Program-made: the position numbers and the translations under genes
Shown: piece by piece, positions 56,096-63,908 of the stretch
Numbering within the stretch: position 1 is the stretch's first letter
Layout of the letters: each line of letters begins with the position of its first letter
The notes under the pieces: model-generated
What the model was told of the DNA's origin: nothing
The model's input: only the letters and a program-made list of their open reading frames with translations
Databases searched by the model: none
Assembly: GCA_016765535.1 (NCBI GenBank)
Contig: JAESPQ010000022.1
Coordinates: 105,285 to 169,284, forward strand
Direction: 5' to 3'
Length of the DNA stretch: 64,000 nucleotides
Origin: Alteromonadaceae bacterium
GTDB lineage: Bacteria > Pseudomonadota > Gammaproteobacteria > Enterobacterales > Alteromonadaceae

Positions 56096-56449
56096 CTAGG
56101 CTTTGATGTAGGAACACATAGCCGGGTACATTTCCTCGACTAAACTTTTAATTGGTACTCCTTGCATTTTAGACAACTTTTTCAAAAGCGCCACAGTTTC
56201 TTTTACTTCCTTCTCAATCATCACCATGTTTTTGCCAGTACTGGTCGTTAAAGCTATGAAGATTTTCGCGTCTTCGGGCTTGTCCAACTTGTTCGCGAAC
56301 AGGGCACACGTTAGGTGGTTAGCAAAAGAGGAGCCATAGCGCGGCGCTGCTTCGGCGTTCAGACTCACTAGGGACGTGAAGGCCCCCAGTAGAAACACAG
56401 TTAGGACAAAGGCTATTACATTTTTCATTTTGGTTGATGGCTTTTTCAT
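56096..56449 (-). CDS. exported protein with signal peptide
   Basis: MKNVIAFVLTVFLLGAFTSLVSLNAEAAP. Confidence 0.65.
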   Translation of the reverse strand: MKKPSTKMKNVIAFVLTVFLLGAFTSLVSLNAEAAPRYGSSFANHLTCALFANKLDKPEDAKIFIALTTSTGKNMVMIEKEVKETVALLKKLSKMQGVPIKSLVEEMYPAMCSYIKA

Positions 56450-56708
56450 CTTGATTAACTCCGTTGAGTTGGTCTTCGTGTGCCTGCGCTTCTGCTAGAA
56501 GTTCGGGCGTGAGGTCTATCTTATTCGAGTGTATCTGTTCCGGGTGTAAACCGAGTTGGAATAGTATCTCTGAGTCGAGGACTATGCCGCTGCTATGCGC
56601 CCAACGTAGGTAGCTCGGGCCCGTTTCTTTTCGTAGTACTTGGGCCCCGGTCAAATAACGGAAGCGTCCAAAACTTAAGTAACGGTTCAAGTGTATATGT
56701 GAGGCCAT
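56319..56708 (-). CDS. hypothetical protein overlapping the next gene by ~130 nt
   Basis: 129 aa ORF; C-terminus overlaps the signal-peptide region of 56096..56449. Confidence 0.55.
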   Translation of the reverse strand: MASHIHLNRYLSFGRFRYLTGAQVLRKETGPSYLRWAHSSGIVLDSEILFQLGLHPEQIHSNKIDLTPELLAEAQAHEDQLNGVNQDEKAINQNEKCNSLCPNCVSTGGLHVPSESERRSSAALWLLFC

Positions 56709-56712
56709 GGGA

Positions 56713-57387
56713 CTACTCCTGTATCGGTTGAACTTGCTGGGCTAGAACGCGGTATATCTCTAGGCTCGCTTCGGGCTGGATGTGCGCGAGAATACTGTTA
56801 GTTTCGACGTATGTTTCAACGTCTAGGACTCGACACCGGGTTCCCTTCTTAACAACTAGATTGTCTATGTTGTTAGGGCGCTTAACGTCGATGTCTACGA
56901 TGGCTACAACCAAGTCGCCTTTTTCTACGGGCTTGCTAAGGAACTGGGTATTTACTGGGTGGAATGGCTTGGCCGGGAGTAAGCCCCCGACTTGTGCTTG
57001 GTTAGCCCCCGGGCCTTCGAGGTATACGCCTTGGTTATTCAGTTTCTTTTCGATTATCTCAAGGTCACGGACCACCCACTCTTTAATCATTGGGAGAATC
57101 TGGTCTATCTGTTCAGCGAATAGCTCTGTGAGGACCATGTTATTACCGACGGACAGTTCCAATTGACACGGCTCGAACTGCTCGGGCTCGTCAATCATGC
57201 CTAAGCAATAATCGCACTCGTCGTCGTCGCCATCGTCACAGTCACAGACACCTTCAACGGGTGGTGTGGTCTGTGTTTCGAGCCAAAGTACGCTACGCAA
57301 TTGAGCGCCCTTGTCGTTAAGTTGTTTCAATAATGCTTTGATGTTCGCGCCACTCGCAGGGCTGGTAAATCGTTCTAGGTTGTTCAT
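56713..57387 (-). CDS. hypothetical protein with Cys cluster
   Basis: CDCDDGDDDECDYC. Confidence 0.7.
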   Translation of the reverse strand: MNNLERFTSPASGANIKALLKQLNDKGAQLRSVLWLETQTTPPVEGVCDCDDGDDDECDYCLGMIDEPEQFEPCQLELSVGNNMVLTELFAEQIDQILPMIKEWVVRDLEIIEKKLNNQGVYLEGPGANQAQVGGLLPAKPFHPVNTQFLSKPVEKGDLVVAIVDIDVKRPNNIDNLVVKKGTRCRVLDVETYVETNSILAHIQPEASLEIYRVLAQQVQPIQE

Positions 57388-57418
57388 GGGGTCATTCCTA
57401 TTTTCTTCTGGTAATTTA

Positions 57419-57447
57419 AAGATAGTATAAAATTTACATACTGCAAC
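57419..57447 (-). promoter_or_regulatory. sigma70-like promoter, GTTGCA-N17-TATCTT
   Basis: same motif family. Confidence 0.7.
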
Positions 57448-57448
57448 T

Positions 57449-58120
57449 TTATTTCGATGGTGGGTTTAATCGCTCCCACTCTACACGCACTAAGTCTGTA
57501 ACTTCGGCCGTTGGTAACGGGGTGTTGAACTTCTTGTTTTTAGTGAGTGCTAGCTTAAGAACTCCCGCGCGGTTCTCACCGTTCTTGAATGCCTTAACGA
57601 TCTTTTTATGTATACGGGTGTTGCGACTGCCTTTGTCCGACTTAGTCTTCTTGGTCTTGGCAGGCTTCTCGTTCCCGACTGTCGCTTTATCCGCACCCGA
57701 CATACTGGACGTGTCCAACCAATCTTTAGCAGCACACAGCTCGTTAAGGATGTCCATAATGTGTGCATCACCAAGCGGCACTTCCATCGTTAGGTTGAAC
57801 TTCTTCGCTTTCCGTATCGTCGCTGCGGGAGTCATGCCTCCGATAAGGGACACACGGATATGGTCGCTCATTATCGTCAGGAACTTCTTGGCAGGCTTAA
57901 CGTCTTTTTTAGCTGCGACCTTCTTTGCTTTCTTCGCGACCTTGGCTAAATTCTTCGCGGCTTTCATTGCGATGACGTCAGCTAGGTAATCGTTGTAGGC
58001 TTCTTCCACCGTGCCACCATAACCGCTGGCTGACTCTTGGATATTTTCAAATTTCGGACCTACGCAGCACCATGAGTTTCCGTCTTTAAAGAGGCGGCAT
58101 TTCTTAGATGTTTTTGACAT
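57449..58120 (-). CDS. hypothetical basic protein
   Basis: start MSKTSKKCRLF at 58120; Lys/Ala-rich linkers. Confidence 0.65.
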   Translation of the reverse strand: MSKTSKKCRLFKDGNSWCCVGPKFENIQESASGYGGTVEEAYNDYLADVIAMKAAKNLAKVAKKAKKVAAKKDVKPAKKFLTIMSDHIRVSLIGGMTPAATIRKAKKFNLTMEVPLGDAHIMDILNELCAAKDWLDTSSMSGADKATVGNEKPAKTKKTKSDKGSRNTRIHKKIVKAFKNGENRAGVLKLALTKNKKFNTPLPTAEVTDLVRVEWERLNPPSK

Positions 58121-58128
58121 AATATTAC

Positions 58129-58356
58129 CTATTGAGTTTGTGCTAATTCTAAGCACTTTATTGAAATAAAAACCATGGCGTCGTCTTCTTCTAACCGGAC
58201 TAGAACCTCGTAAGGGTCTGCACGGAACAACACCTTGAAGCTTACCAGTTCGCCATACGTTCCCGCTTTGATAGCGCGCTTCTCTAACCGGGTGTTGTAG
58301 GCGGTGTCTCTAGTGACTACTACGCGGTCCCCTTCTAACACATAATTTCTAGTCAT
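58129..58356 (-). CDS. hypothetical protein
   Basis: start MTRNYVLEGDRVV at 58356. Confidence 0.6.
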   Translation of the reverse strand: MTRNYVLEGDRVVVTRDTAYNTRLEKRAIKAGTYGELVSFKVLFRADPYEVLVRLEEDDAMVFISIKCLELAQTQ

Positions 58357-58387
58357 TTTATTGAGCCTTGTTGTGGGTGATACATTA

Positions 58388-58416
58388 AGACTAGTTGGCA
58401 TCTTGGAGACTGCCAA
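58388..58416 (-). promoter_or_regulatory. sigma70-like promoter, TTGGCA-N17-TAGTCT
   Basis: same motif family. Confidence 0.65.
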
Positions 58417-58423
58417 CTTATAT

Positions 58424-59038
58424 TTATATTATTTTTACTCCCGGGCTAACGTTGTATAAAAGGCCCACGACTTTCTCCATATAGAAAGCGTTCTTAACTT
58501 CGAATAAGTCCGAGTGGCCTTCCAGTATCCCGGTTAGGTCAATGTTCATTACTCGTGGGTCTGAGCCTTCGTAACCATAGGCCCCCATAGCGCCCCAAGC
58601 GTTCGGGATGATAAGGCCGATAAAAGGTATGCGGTCAAACCAACGGGCCACCCGGGTCGGGACATCGTCTTCGGTGTGAACTACTATCACCTGTCGGATG
58701 TTCGGGGGGAAGACAGTATCTACATTGAGCGCGGGATTAATTAGTAGAAGCGTCTTAAACTCCATGCCTAACTGGGCCGCTCGTAGCAGTATGGCGCATC
58801 CATTGCTGTGACCAACCGCATAGCATGGCGACACGGGATAAACCTGTGCATGGGCCATAGCGAGGCGTTTAGCCACAATCTTGTTTTTGAACAGCACTGA
58901 GAGCAGGCCGAACCACCCATACTTCCACGATTTAACCGTAGTGCTCCCGGGGTGCTCTCGTAGGAACGGTCGCAGCATCTCCACGGTATCCGCGCCCCCG
59001 TCCCTAACGTTAAATCCATGTAGTAGATATGTCTTCAT
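58424..59038 (-). CDS. alpha/beta hydrolase fold protein
   Basis: GHSNG nucleophile elbow, HTEDDVPTRV acid, GHSDLF histidine. Confidence 0.82.
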   Translation of the reverse strand: MKTYLLHGFNVRDGGADTVEMLRPFLREHPGSTTVKSWKYGWFGLLSVLFKNKIVAKRLAMAHAQVYPVSPCYAVGHSNGCAILLRAAQLGMEFKTLLLINPALNVDTVFPPNIRQVIVVHTEDDVPTRVARWFDRIPFIGLIIPNAWGAMGAYGYEGSDPRVMNIDLTGILEGHSDLFEVKNAFYMEKVVGLLYNVSPGVKII

Positions 59039-59044
59039 AGTGTG

Positions 59045-59323
59045 TTAGTCCTCTTTGCAATGGATGACGTATTTCGCCATGAGTTCAGACATACGCGCTT
59101 TAATAAACTTCTTGCATATGCCATCGGTTTTAAAGTCTTCGTTTAGCATGAGGAGGTTGAACCCTTCCCCCGGCCTAACGATATGTAGTTTAATCTTCCA
59201 GTAGCTATGCTGGGCTTCACCCGTTGGCGCTATGATGATACCGCAGACAACGTCGTTAACCTTTATCTGTATGTCCGGCCGCTGCTTCTTGGAATTAAAC
59301 TTTACATTGATGGTGGTTGCCAT
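59045..59323 (-). CDS. hypothetical protein, possible paralog of 59836..60195
   Basis: start MATTINVKFN at 59323. Confidence 0.6.
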   Translation of the reverse strand: MATTINVKFNSKKQRPDIQIKVNDVVCGIIIAPTGEAQHSYWKIKLHIVRPGEGFNLLMLNEDFKTDGICKKFIKARMSELMAKYVIHCKED

Positions 59324-59649
59324 GCGCAATCCGTCCATTTTACAGGGGTATCGCTGGACTCTAAATTGATAGCGACACGAAGTTGCTTACCTAGCCCGAA
59401 CATTGGGATGTTGGTGTACTTGTCGATAGTGAAGAAAAACTCGGTCCCGGTTTCGCCTTCTTCTTGGCGCTCCCATATATGGTTAGTCATAGACGCTGCA
59501 ATGCGGGTCATAGCAACTACCCATTCGCGGCGTAGACTAATTGGGTGGATTCGCATTACGTCCGTGTCTAACGCGCCCGTTGCTTCTTTCAGTTGGCGTA
59601 GAACTTCTGCGAAAGCTACTCGGTTCGGTGTTTCATTTTGTTGGTGCAT
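59302..59649 (-). CDS. hypothetical protein
   Basis: 115 aa ORF. Confidence 0.6.
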   Translation of the reverse strand: MHQQNETPNRVAFAEVLRQLKEATGALDTDVMRIHPISLRREWVVAMTRIAASMTNHIWERQEEGETGTEFFFTIDKYTNIPMFGLGKQLRVAINLESSDTPVKWTDCAWQPPSM

Positions 59650-59660
59650 ATTAACCTACC

Positions 59661-59852
59661 TTATTGCATGTGCTCTGGGGCACGTTCTATTAGTTGCCCG
59701 TTAGGGTGGTCGGTAATCATAATCAACGTGCCCGCACTGTCACGCAGGTACTTAACTTTAGCCGTGCGGACCTTTGTGTTTCTAGCACGTTCGAGGTTAG
59801 CCGCTTTACGCTTTAACTTAGCGCGTTGATTACGTTTATTTGATGAAGCCAT
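59661..59852 (-). CDS. small basic protein
   Basis: MASSNKRNQRAKLKRKAANLERARNTKVRTAKVK. Confidence 0.6.
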   Translation of the reverse strand: MASSNKRNQRAKLKRKAANLERARNTKVRTAKVKYLRDSAGTLIMITDHPNGQLIERAPEHMQ

Positions 59853-60195
59853 ATTTTATCGCCATTTGGTTGATAGGGGTTAACCACAGGTTGTGCTCTG
59901 TGATTAGTTTCATGGTGTTCTTCTTGAGCCATTTGACTGCGGCTGTAGAGGAACGAAACTTGATGCTGTGCTGTACTTGTCGTTCTAGCCCTGAGTCGAA
60001 TCCGTCGATGTTATCTGGGTAGACCCAGAACTTAACCACCCAGAACACCTCGCCTAGCCATTCCCGGGGGCACTGGACGATTCCACATGCCTTGGCCCCG
60101 TACTTGATGAAGAGGCTACGCTCCGAGTTCTTAAACTCTGTTTGGCCCGGCATAAGGTCGAACTTGCGTGTGGTGAACTCTGTTACGTCTTTCAT
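59836..60195 (-). CDS. hypothetical protein
   Basis: start MKDVTEFTTRK preferred because the promoter -10 sits at 60227-60232. Confidence 0.6.
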   Translation of the reverse strand: MKDVTEFTTRKFDLMPGQTEFKNSERSLFIKYGAKACGIVQCPREWLGEVFWVVKFWVYPDNIDGFDSGLERQVQHSIKFRSSTAAVKWLKKNTMKLITEHNLWLTPINQMAIKYGFIK

Positions 60196-60226
60196 ATCAG
60201 CGGCCTCGGTTTGTTTCCATACCATA

Positions 60227-60255
60227 ACTATAGGCCATAACTCACGAACTGCAAA
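60227..60255 (-). promoter_or_regulatory. sigma70-like promoter, TTTGCA-N17-TATAGT
   Basis: AAATAAATTTGCA-N17-TATAGT. Confidence 0.75.
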
Positions 60256-60271
60256 TTTATTTATCGCAGAC

Positions 60272-60300
60272 GCAAAAAAGCCGCTATAAAAGCGGCCGTT
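60272..60300 (-). terminator. terminator after 60354..60605
   Basis: minus strand GGCCGCTTTTATAGCGGCTTTTTT. Confidence 0.85.
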
Positions 60301-60353
60301 TGGTGATCGTTAAAACTGGGGTTATTTCTCTGGGGCAATCGCTGTCTCGTTAG

Positions 60354-60605
60354 CTAAGTATCCGGGACTGGTAAGGTCAGGCGATTATCTTCATCATGTT
60401 CTCTAGGAATTTTAACACATACCCCAGCGGAGTATGAGGGCGAGTCAGCTTCGTCGATTAGGCTGTTGTTCGGGGTTACGGTTTCCTTGTGTACACAAAG
60501 AGTCGTATCCGTTTCATCGAAAGCAATGGTGGCCCACTCCGGCCATGATACTGTCGAACAGCCTATCAACATAAGAGACAACGCGAACGCTATTAAAAGC
60601 TTCAT
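60354..60605 (-). CDS. small lipoprotein
   Basis: MKLLIAFALSLMLIGCSTV lipobox. Confidence 0.75.
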   Translation of the reverse strand: MKLLIAFALSLMLIGCSTVSWPEWATIAFDETDTTLCVHKETVTPNNSLIDEADSPSYSAGVCVKIPREHDEDNRLTLPVPDT

Positions 60606-60625
60606 TCGTCAGTTCCTTTTGTTGT

Positions 60626-60658
60626 AGTCAAAAAAGAGGCCCCTATAAGAGGCCGACT
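60626..60658 (-). terminator. terminator after 60778..61032
   Basis: minus strand GGCCTCTTATAGGGGCCTCTTTTTT. Confidence 0.85.
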
Positions 60659-60777
60659 TTCATTATTAGATTGATCACCCCCTTCAAGTGCGGCGAGTCC
60701 CGCAATAAATTCGGCTTAGGTTTTCCGTCTAATTGAGTAACACAGTAAACCCGTTTATTAATTAAGTACAGTAGTTT

Positions 60778-61032
60778 TTAACTTTCTTTTACTTGCGTAA
60801 TGGTCATCGTTTCTAAGTCGCAGTTAATGATAGCTAATACCGGGCCACAATCGCTTGCTGCGTCCGCTGATGGGATTAACTCACCTTCCAATATCGTTGG
60901 TAACACTTCGGCAAACTGCGTCATGATGATGTCGAGAGCGTAGTAATAGAAGTTCCCCTCGAACAGGATGATGCAGTCGTTATCCCCAACGGGGTCTATG
61001 TCGTCATAAACGGTTACAGTGATATTATTCAT
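60778..61032 (-). CDS. hypothetical protein
   Basis: 84 aa ORF. Confidence 0.6.
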   Translation of the reverse strand: MNNITVTVYDDIDPVGDNDCIILFEGNFYYYALDIIMTQFAEVLPTILEGELIPSADAASDCGPVLAIINCDLETMTITQVKES

Positions 61033-61354
61033 TGGGGAAGTCCTCTTCGTCTAGCCCTGCGTAGTCCAACGGTTCGAAGACGATGTAATCGTGCATATCG
61101 GGGACAGGTGCTAACTGTAGTATTAAATTGGCACCTAATGTCGCGTCTAGCTCATTAGTGAAGCCTTCGGATAGTATGACTGACGGTTCACGGAACCCAG
61201 CGCCTACGCCCGCTATGTGCGTTTTGACGGTGGCAACAAAGAACTTGCCCCGGTCTTGGATGACCGTAGGGAGGGACAACACAAAGACTGTGTCACCTTC
61301 GTAGTTGATAGCCCGGGGGCATACTAGAATTGGTCCAATAAATTTAATCATCAT
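61025..61354 (-). CDS. hypothetical protein
   Basis: 109 aa ORF. Confidence 0.6.
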   Translation of the reverse strand: MMIKFIGPILVCPRAINYEGDTVFVLSLPTVIQDRGKFFVATVKTHIAGVGAGFREPSVILSEGFTNELDATLGANLILQLAPVPDMHDYIVFEPLDYAGLDEEDFPNE

Positions 61355-61574
61355 TCCACCTTAAATCATTGTATACGGCATGTAACAACGCTTCCTGTAG
61401 CCCTTCCGCATGTAGCGGGTAATCGGACCTTAGAGCTATTGTTAAACTCTGTATTAGTCGTTCAAGCCGGGGCACTGTGAGCAGGTCTGTTTTAGCTATG
61501 CTTTGCTCTCGTGTGCGTTTGGCAATGTGTTTGGCTGCGCGGTCTATCGCGATAGTTAATCTCTGTTTGCTCAC
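61344..61574 (-). CDS. hypothetical protein
   Basis: 76 aa ORF. Confidence 0.6.
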   Translation of the reverse strand: MSKQRLTIAIDRAAKHIAKRTREQSIAKTDLLTVPRLERLIQSLTIALRSDYPLHAEGLQEALLHAVYNDLRWNDD

Positions 61575-61653
61575 TAGGTCCCCCGGTGGCTAAAGTTGGT
61601 TATGTCCAATGACTATAAACCAAGTGGGGGCAGAACGGTACAATTATTTTTTT

Positions 61654-61953
61654 CTATACGGCCTTTGCTAGCTCTTTCTGTAGCCCCGGCTTCGTGTTGT
61701 TTGAGTGGCTACATTCAGAGTACTTTAGCTGTAATCCAAGGTGTAGGCATTTCTTTCTAACCGTGGCCGCTGGTCGGTCTAGGTACTCTCCGGCTTCTGC
61801 CGCCGTGTACTCGGCGTGGTTGACTTGGAGCCAATCCGTTTCGACCGTAGTGAAGCGGCGACATACTCGGGTGCCTTCTGCTCTGGGTGCCGAGTCCTTT
61901 ACTTCTGCTGCTCGGGTAACGGAGCTGATATTCAGCAATTGCGTTAAGTTCAT
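61654..61953 (-). CDS. HTH-like DNA-binding protein
   Basis: TTVETDWLQVNHAEYTAAEAGEYLDRPAATVRKKCLHLGL. Confidence 0.6.
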   Translation of the reverse strand: MNLTQLLNISSVTRAAEVKDSAPRAEGTRVCRRFTTVETDWLQVNHAEYTAAEAGEYLDRPAATVRKKCLHLGLQLKYSECSHSNNTKPGLQKELAKAV

Positions 61954-61968
61954 TGTGGTATCTCCTGT

Positions 61969-62015
61969 AAAAATACATACGGCCTACCTTCTTTTCTGAA
62001 AAAATACATACGGCC
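61969..62015. repeat. two copies of AAAAATACATACGGCC, same motif as the 1466-1610 array
   Basis: 61969-61984 and 61999-62015. Confidence 0.95.
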
Positions 62016-62411
62016 TTACTTGTCACAGCCCGGGTGTAGGTACTTATATTGCTGGGCTAGGTCGGTCAGGTCTTGGACCGATACGCCGGGGCTGCCCGGG
62101 TCATAAAACCAAAATTTAAAGTAACCTGTTGTCGGTTGTGATAGGTGGTCCTGTAGCGACAAGTCTGCTTGAATGGGCCCGTGGTGTAAGAACCGGGCGA
62201 ACTCGTGAAAGTCCATTACTGCGTTCTTTGACGCGACGGCCAATCTATTGAACACTGCGGCTACCTTTTCGGCGGGTGCTACCGCGGCCTTCATTAGTGC
62301 GTTTTGGCGGTTACATCGCTTTACGTGGAAGTAAACTGCGGCACCTTTACGCGGGCCAAATAGTTTAATCGCTTTCTTTGTGCTTAACTTCTTACTGCGG
62401 TTCGTGTTCAT
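62016..62411 (-). CDS. hypothetical protein
   Basis: start MNTNRSKKLSTKK at 62411. Confidence 0.6.
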   Translation of the reverse strand: MNTNRSKKLSTKKAIKLFGPRKGAAVYFHVKRCNRQNALMKAAVAPAEKVAAVFNRLAVASKNAVMDFHEFARFLHHGPIQADLSLQDHLSQPTTGYFKFWFYDPGSPGVSVQDLTDLAQQYKYLHPGCDK

Positions 62412-62442
62412 CTTATTGTGTCCGTTTGCTTCTGATAACTTA

Positions 62443-62471
62443 AGAGTAGTTGACGCTTTCCAAAACGCCAA
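62443..62471 (-). promoter_or_regulatory. sigma70-like promoter, TTGGCG-N17-TACTCT
   Basis: AAATAAAAGTTGGCG-N17-TACTCTTAAG. Confidence 0.65.
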
Positions 62472-62483
62472 CTTTTATTTTAA

Positions 62484-63455
62484 TTAATGGCTGATAGGTG
62501 TTGTGCTTAATATCACGTTGTCAAAATGTACCAGTGAATCAACACTCGGGGCCCATGATGAAGACGAGCCGCCATGCCAGATATAAAACATTAAATGATT
62601 GATAGCATAGATGCGATTTTCTCCCAGCATCATGTTAGTTCTTTCGAGAACTAGCTGACCATTTACCCAGATTCTAACGATACCATTTGCCACGTTGGCG
62701 TCGTTCATTTGGGCGTACGTTTCGACGTAGTATTTAACACCGCGTTGGAAGTGGAACGGTTCCCCGTTGTGCATGTAACTAATCTCTTCACCGCAGTACC
62801 CGTTAAGCAGGGGGTTATCTTGGTGATAGAAGTAGCCAATAGCGCGACCATCCTCACGGAACATTGAGCGCAGACTAAAGCCTTCGTCAGGGCCTTGGCC
62901 GTAGGCGTTACAGCCATCGGGGTAGACCTGATTACCGTTAGGCTTTTTAAGGTCCTTATTCAGCCCCACGAGCCCGGGAAGCTTACCCCCCATAGAGAAG
63001 TCATACCCCGGTGCGAACTCTATCTCGTAACCGAAGTATACTGACTCGGTAGGCGTCAGGTTCTTGGCTGCGTGGACGCCCTTTTTAACTAGGTCCTTTG
63101 GTATCAGGATGTCCCAGCGGCCACCGTTGATGGTTGACTCCTTCATCGAGAAGGTTTCCCACTGGAAGTTAAAATCTGTATCCCCTAGGTCCTCGGTGTA
63201 GGTGGTGCCGTTGGCGTATTGGTCGAAGTCTACGGACCATATGGCCCCGGACGTGTCCAATGGTGGTAAGGTGTGGATGTCAGCGGGGACTATAACAACG
63301 TCGTCGCCCTCGTCTTCATCCGTGGGGGTTACTACATCGTCCCCTACGTCCACAATCTTAATGGGCTCGTAATCGTCGGGAACTGTCAGCCCAATTTCGA
63401 ACTGACAACCTACTAATAACAAACTGGCTAACATGCCTATTAGTAATTTTTTCAT
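62484..63455 (-). CDS. lipoprotein resembling polysaccharide lyase family 14 (alginate/glucuronan lyase-type)
   Basis: MKKLLIGMLASLLLVGC lipobox; FSMGGKLPGLVGLN, RIWVNGQLVLERTNMM, FYIWHGGSSSSWAPSVDSLVHFDNVIL. Confidence 0.7.
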   Translation of the reverse strand: MKKLLIGMLASLLLVGCQFEIGLTVPDDYEPIKIVDVGDDVVTPTDEDEGDDVVIVPADIHTLPPLDTSGAIWSVDFDQYANGTTYTEDLGDTDFNFQWETFSMKESTINGGRWDILIPKDLVKKGVHAAKNLTPTESVYFGYEIEFAPGYDFSMGGKLPGLVGLNKDLKKPNGNQVYPDGCNAYGQGPDEGFSLRSMFREDGRAIGYFYHQDNPLLNGYCGEEISYMHNGEPFHFQRGVKYYVETYAQMNDANVANGIVRIWVNGQLVLERTNMMLGENRIYAINHLMFYIWHGGSSSSWAPSVDSLVHFDNVILSTTPISH

Positions 63456-63464
63456 GATGTACCT

Positions 63465-63908
63465 CTATCGTTTTTTGTTAATGGCTAACGCGCCTTGGTG
63501 GAGCTTTTCACGTACGTCGCTATGGGTGCTATTGCCTGTGGGTAGCAGTAGCATTAGTTGGTTTATCTCCTCTTTGCTTAACCGTACATCGGTAGTGGTT
63601 AGTTCAATGTATAACTGCTCTGCTTCCTGCATCGGGTGGCGTCTACGTTCCACGCCTTGAGTTGGGCATAGCTTGCTGAACGAGAATGTGACAGTGTCCT
63701 TGTCATTGACGACCGCTAGTCTTACAGCGGTTGGTGCGTCAATGGCCTGTAACGACTTAGTTAACGTGCGGTCTATCAACTTAATTTCACGCCAAGAACT
63801 GTCCCGGTCAATGTCACAAATGGGGAAAACGCCACGCTCCCCGTGCATGGCATCGCTGATTGAGTCGTATGTGTCCCCGTCGTATGAGACTACAGTGAAT
63901 TTAGTCAT
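63465..63908 (-). CDS. hypothetical protein
   Basis: 147 aa ORF. Confidence 0.6.
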   Translation of the reverse strand: MTKFTVVSYDGDTYDSISDAMHGERGVFPICDIDRDSSWREIKLIDRTLTKSLQAIDAPTAVRLAVVNDKDTVTFSFSKLCPTQGVERRRHPMQEAEQLYIELTTTDVRLSKEEINQLMLLLPTGNSTHSDVREKLHQGALAINKKR

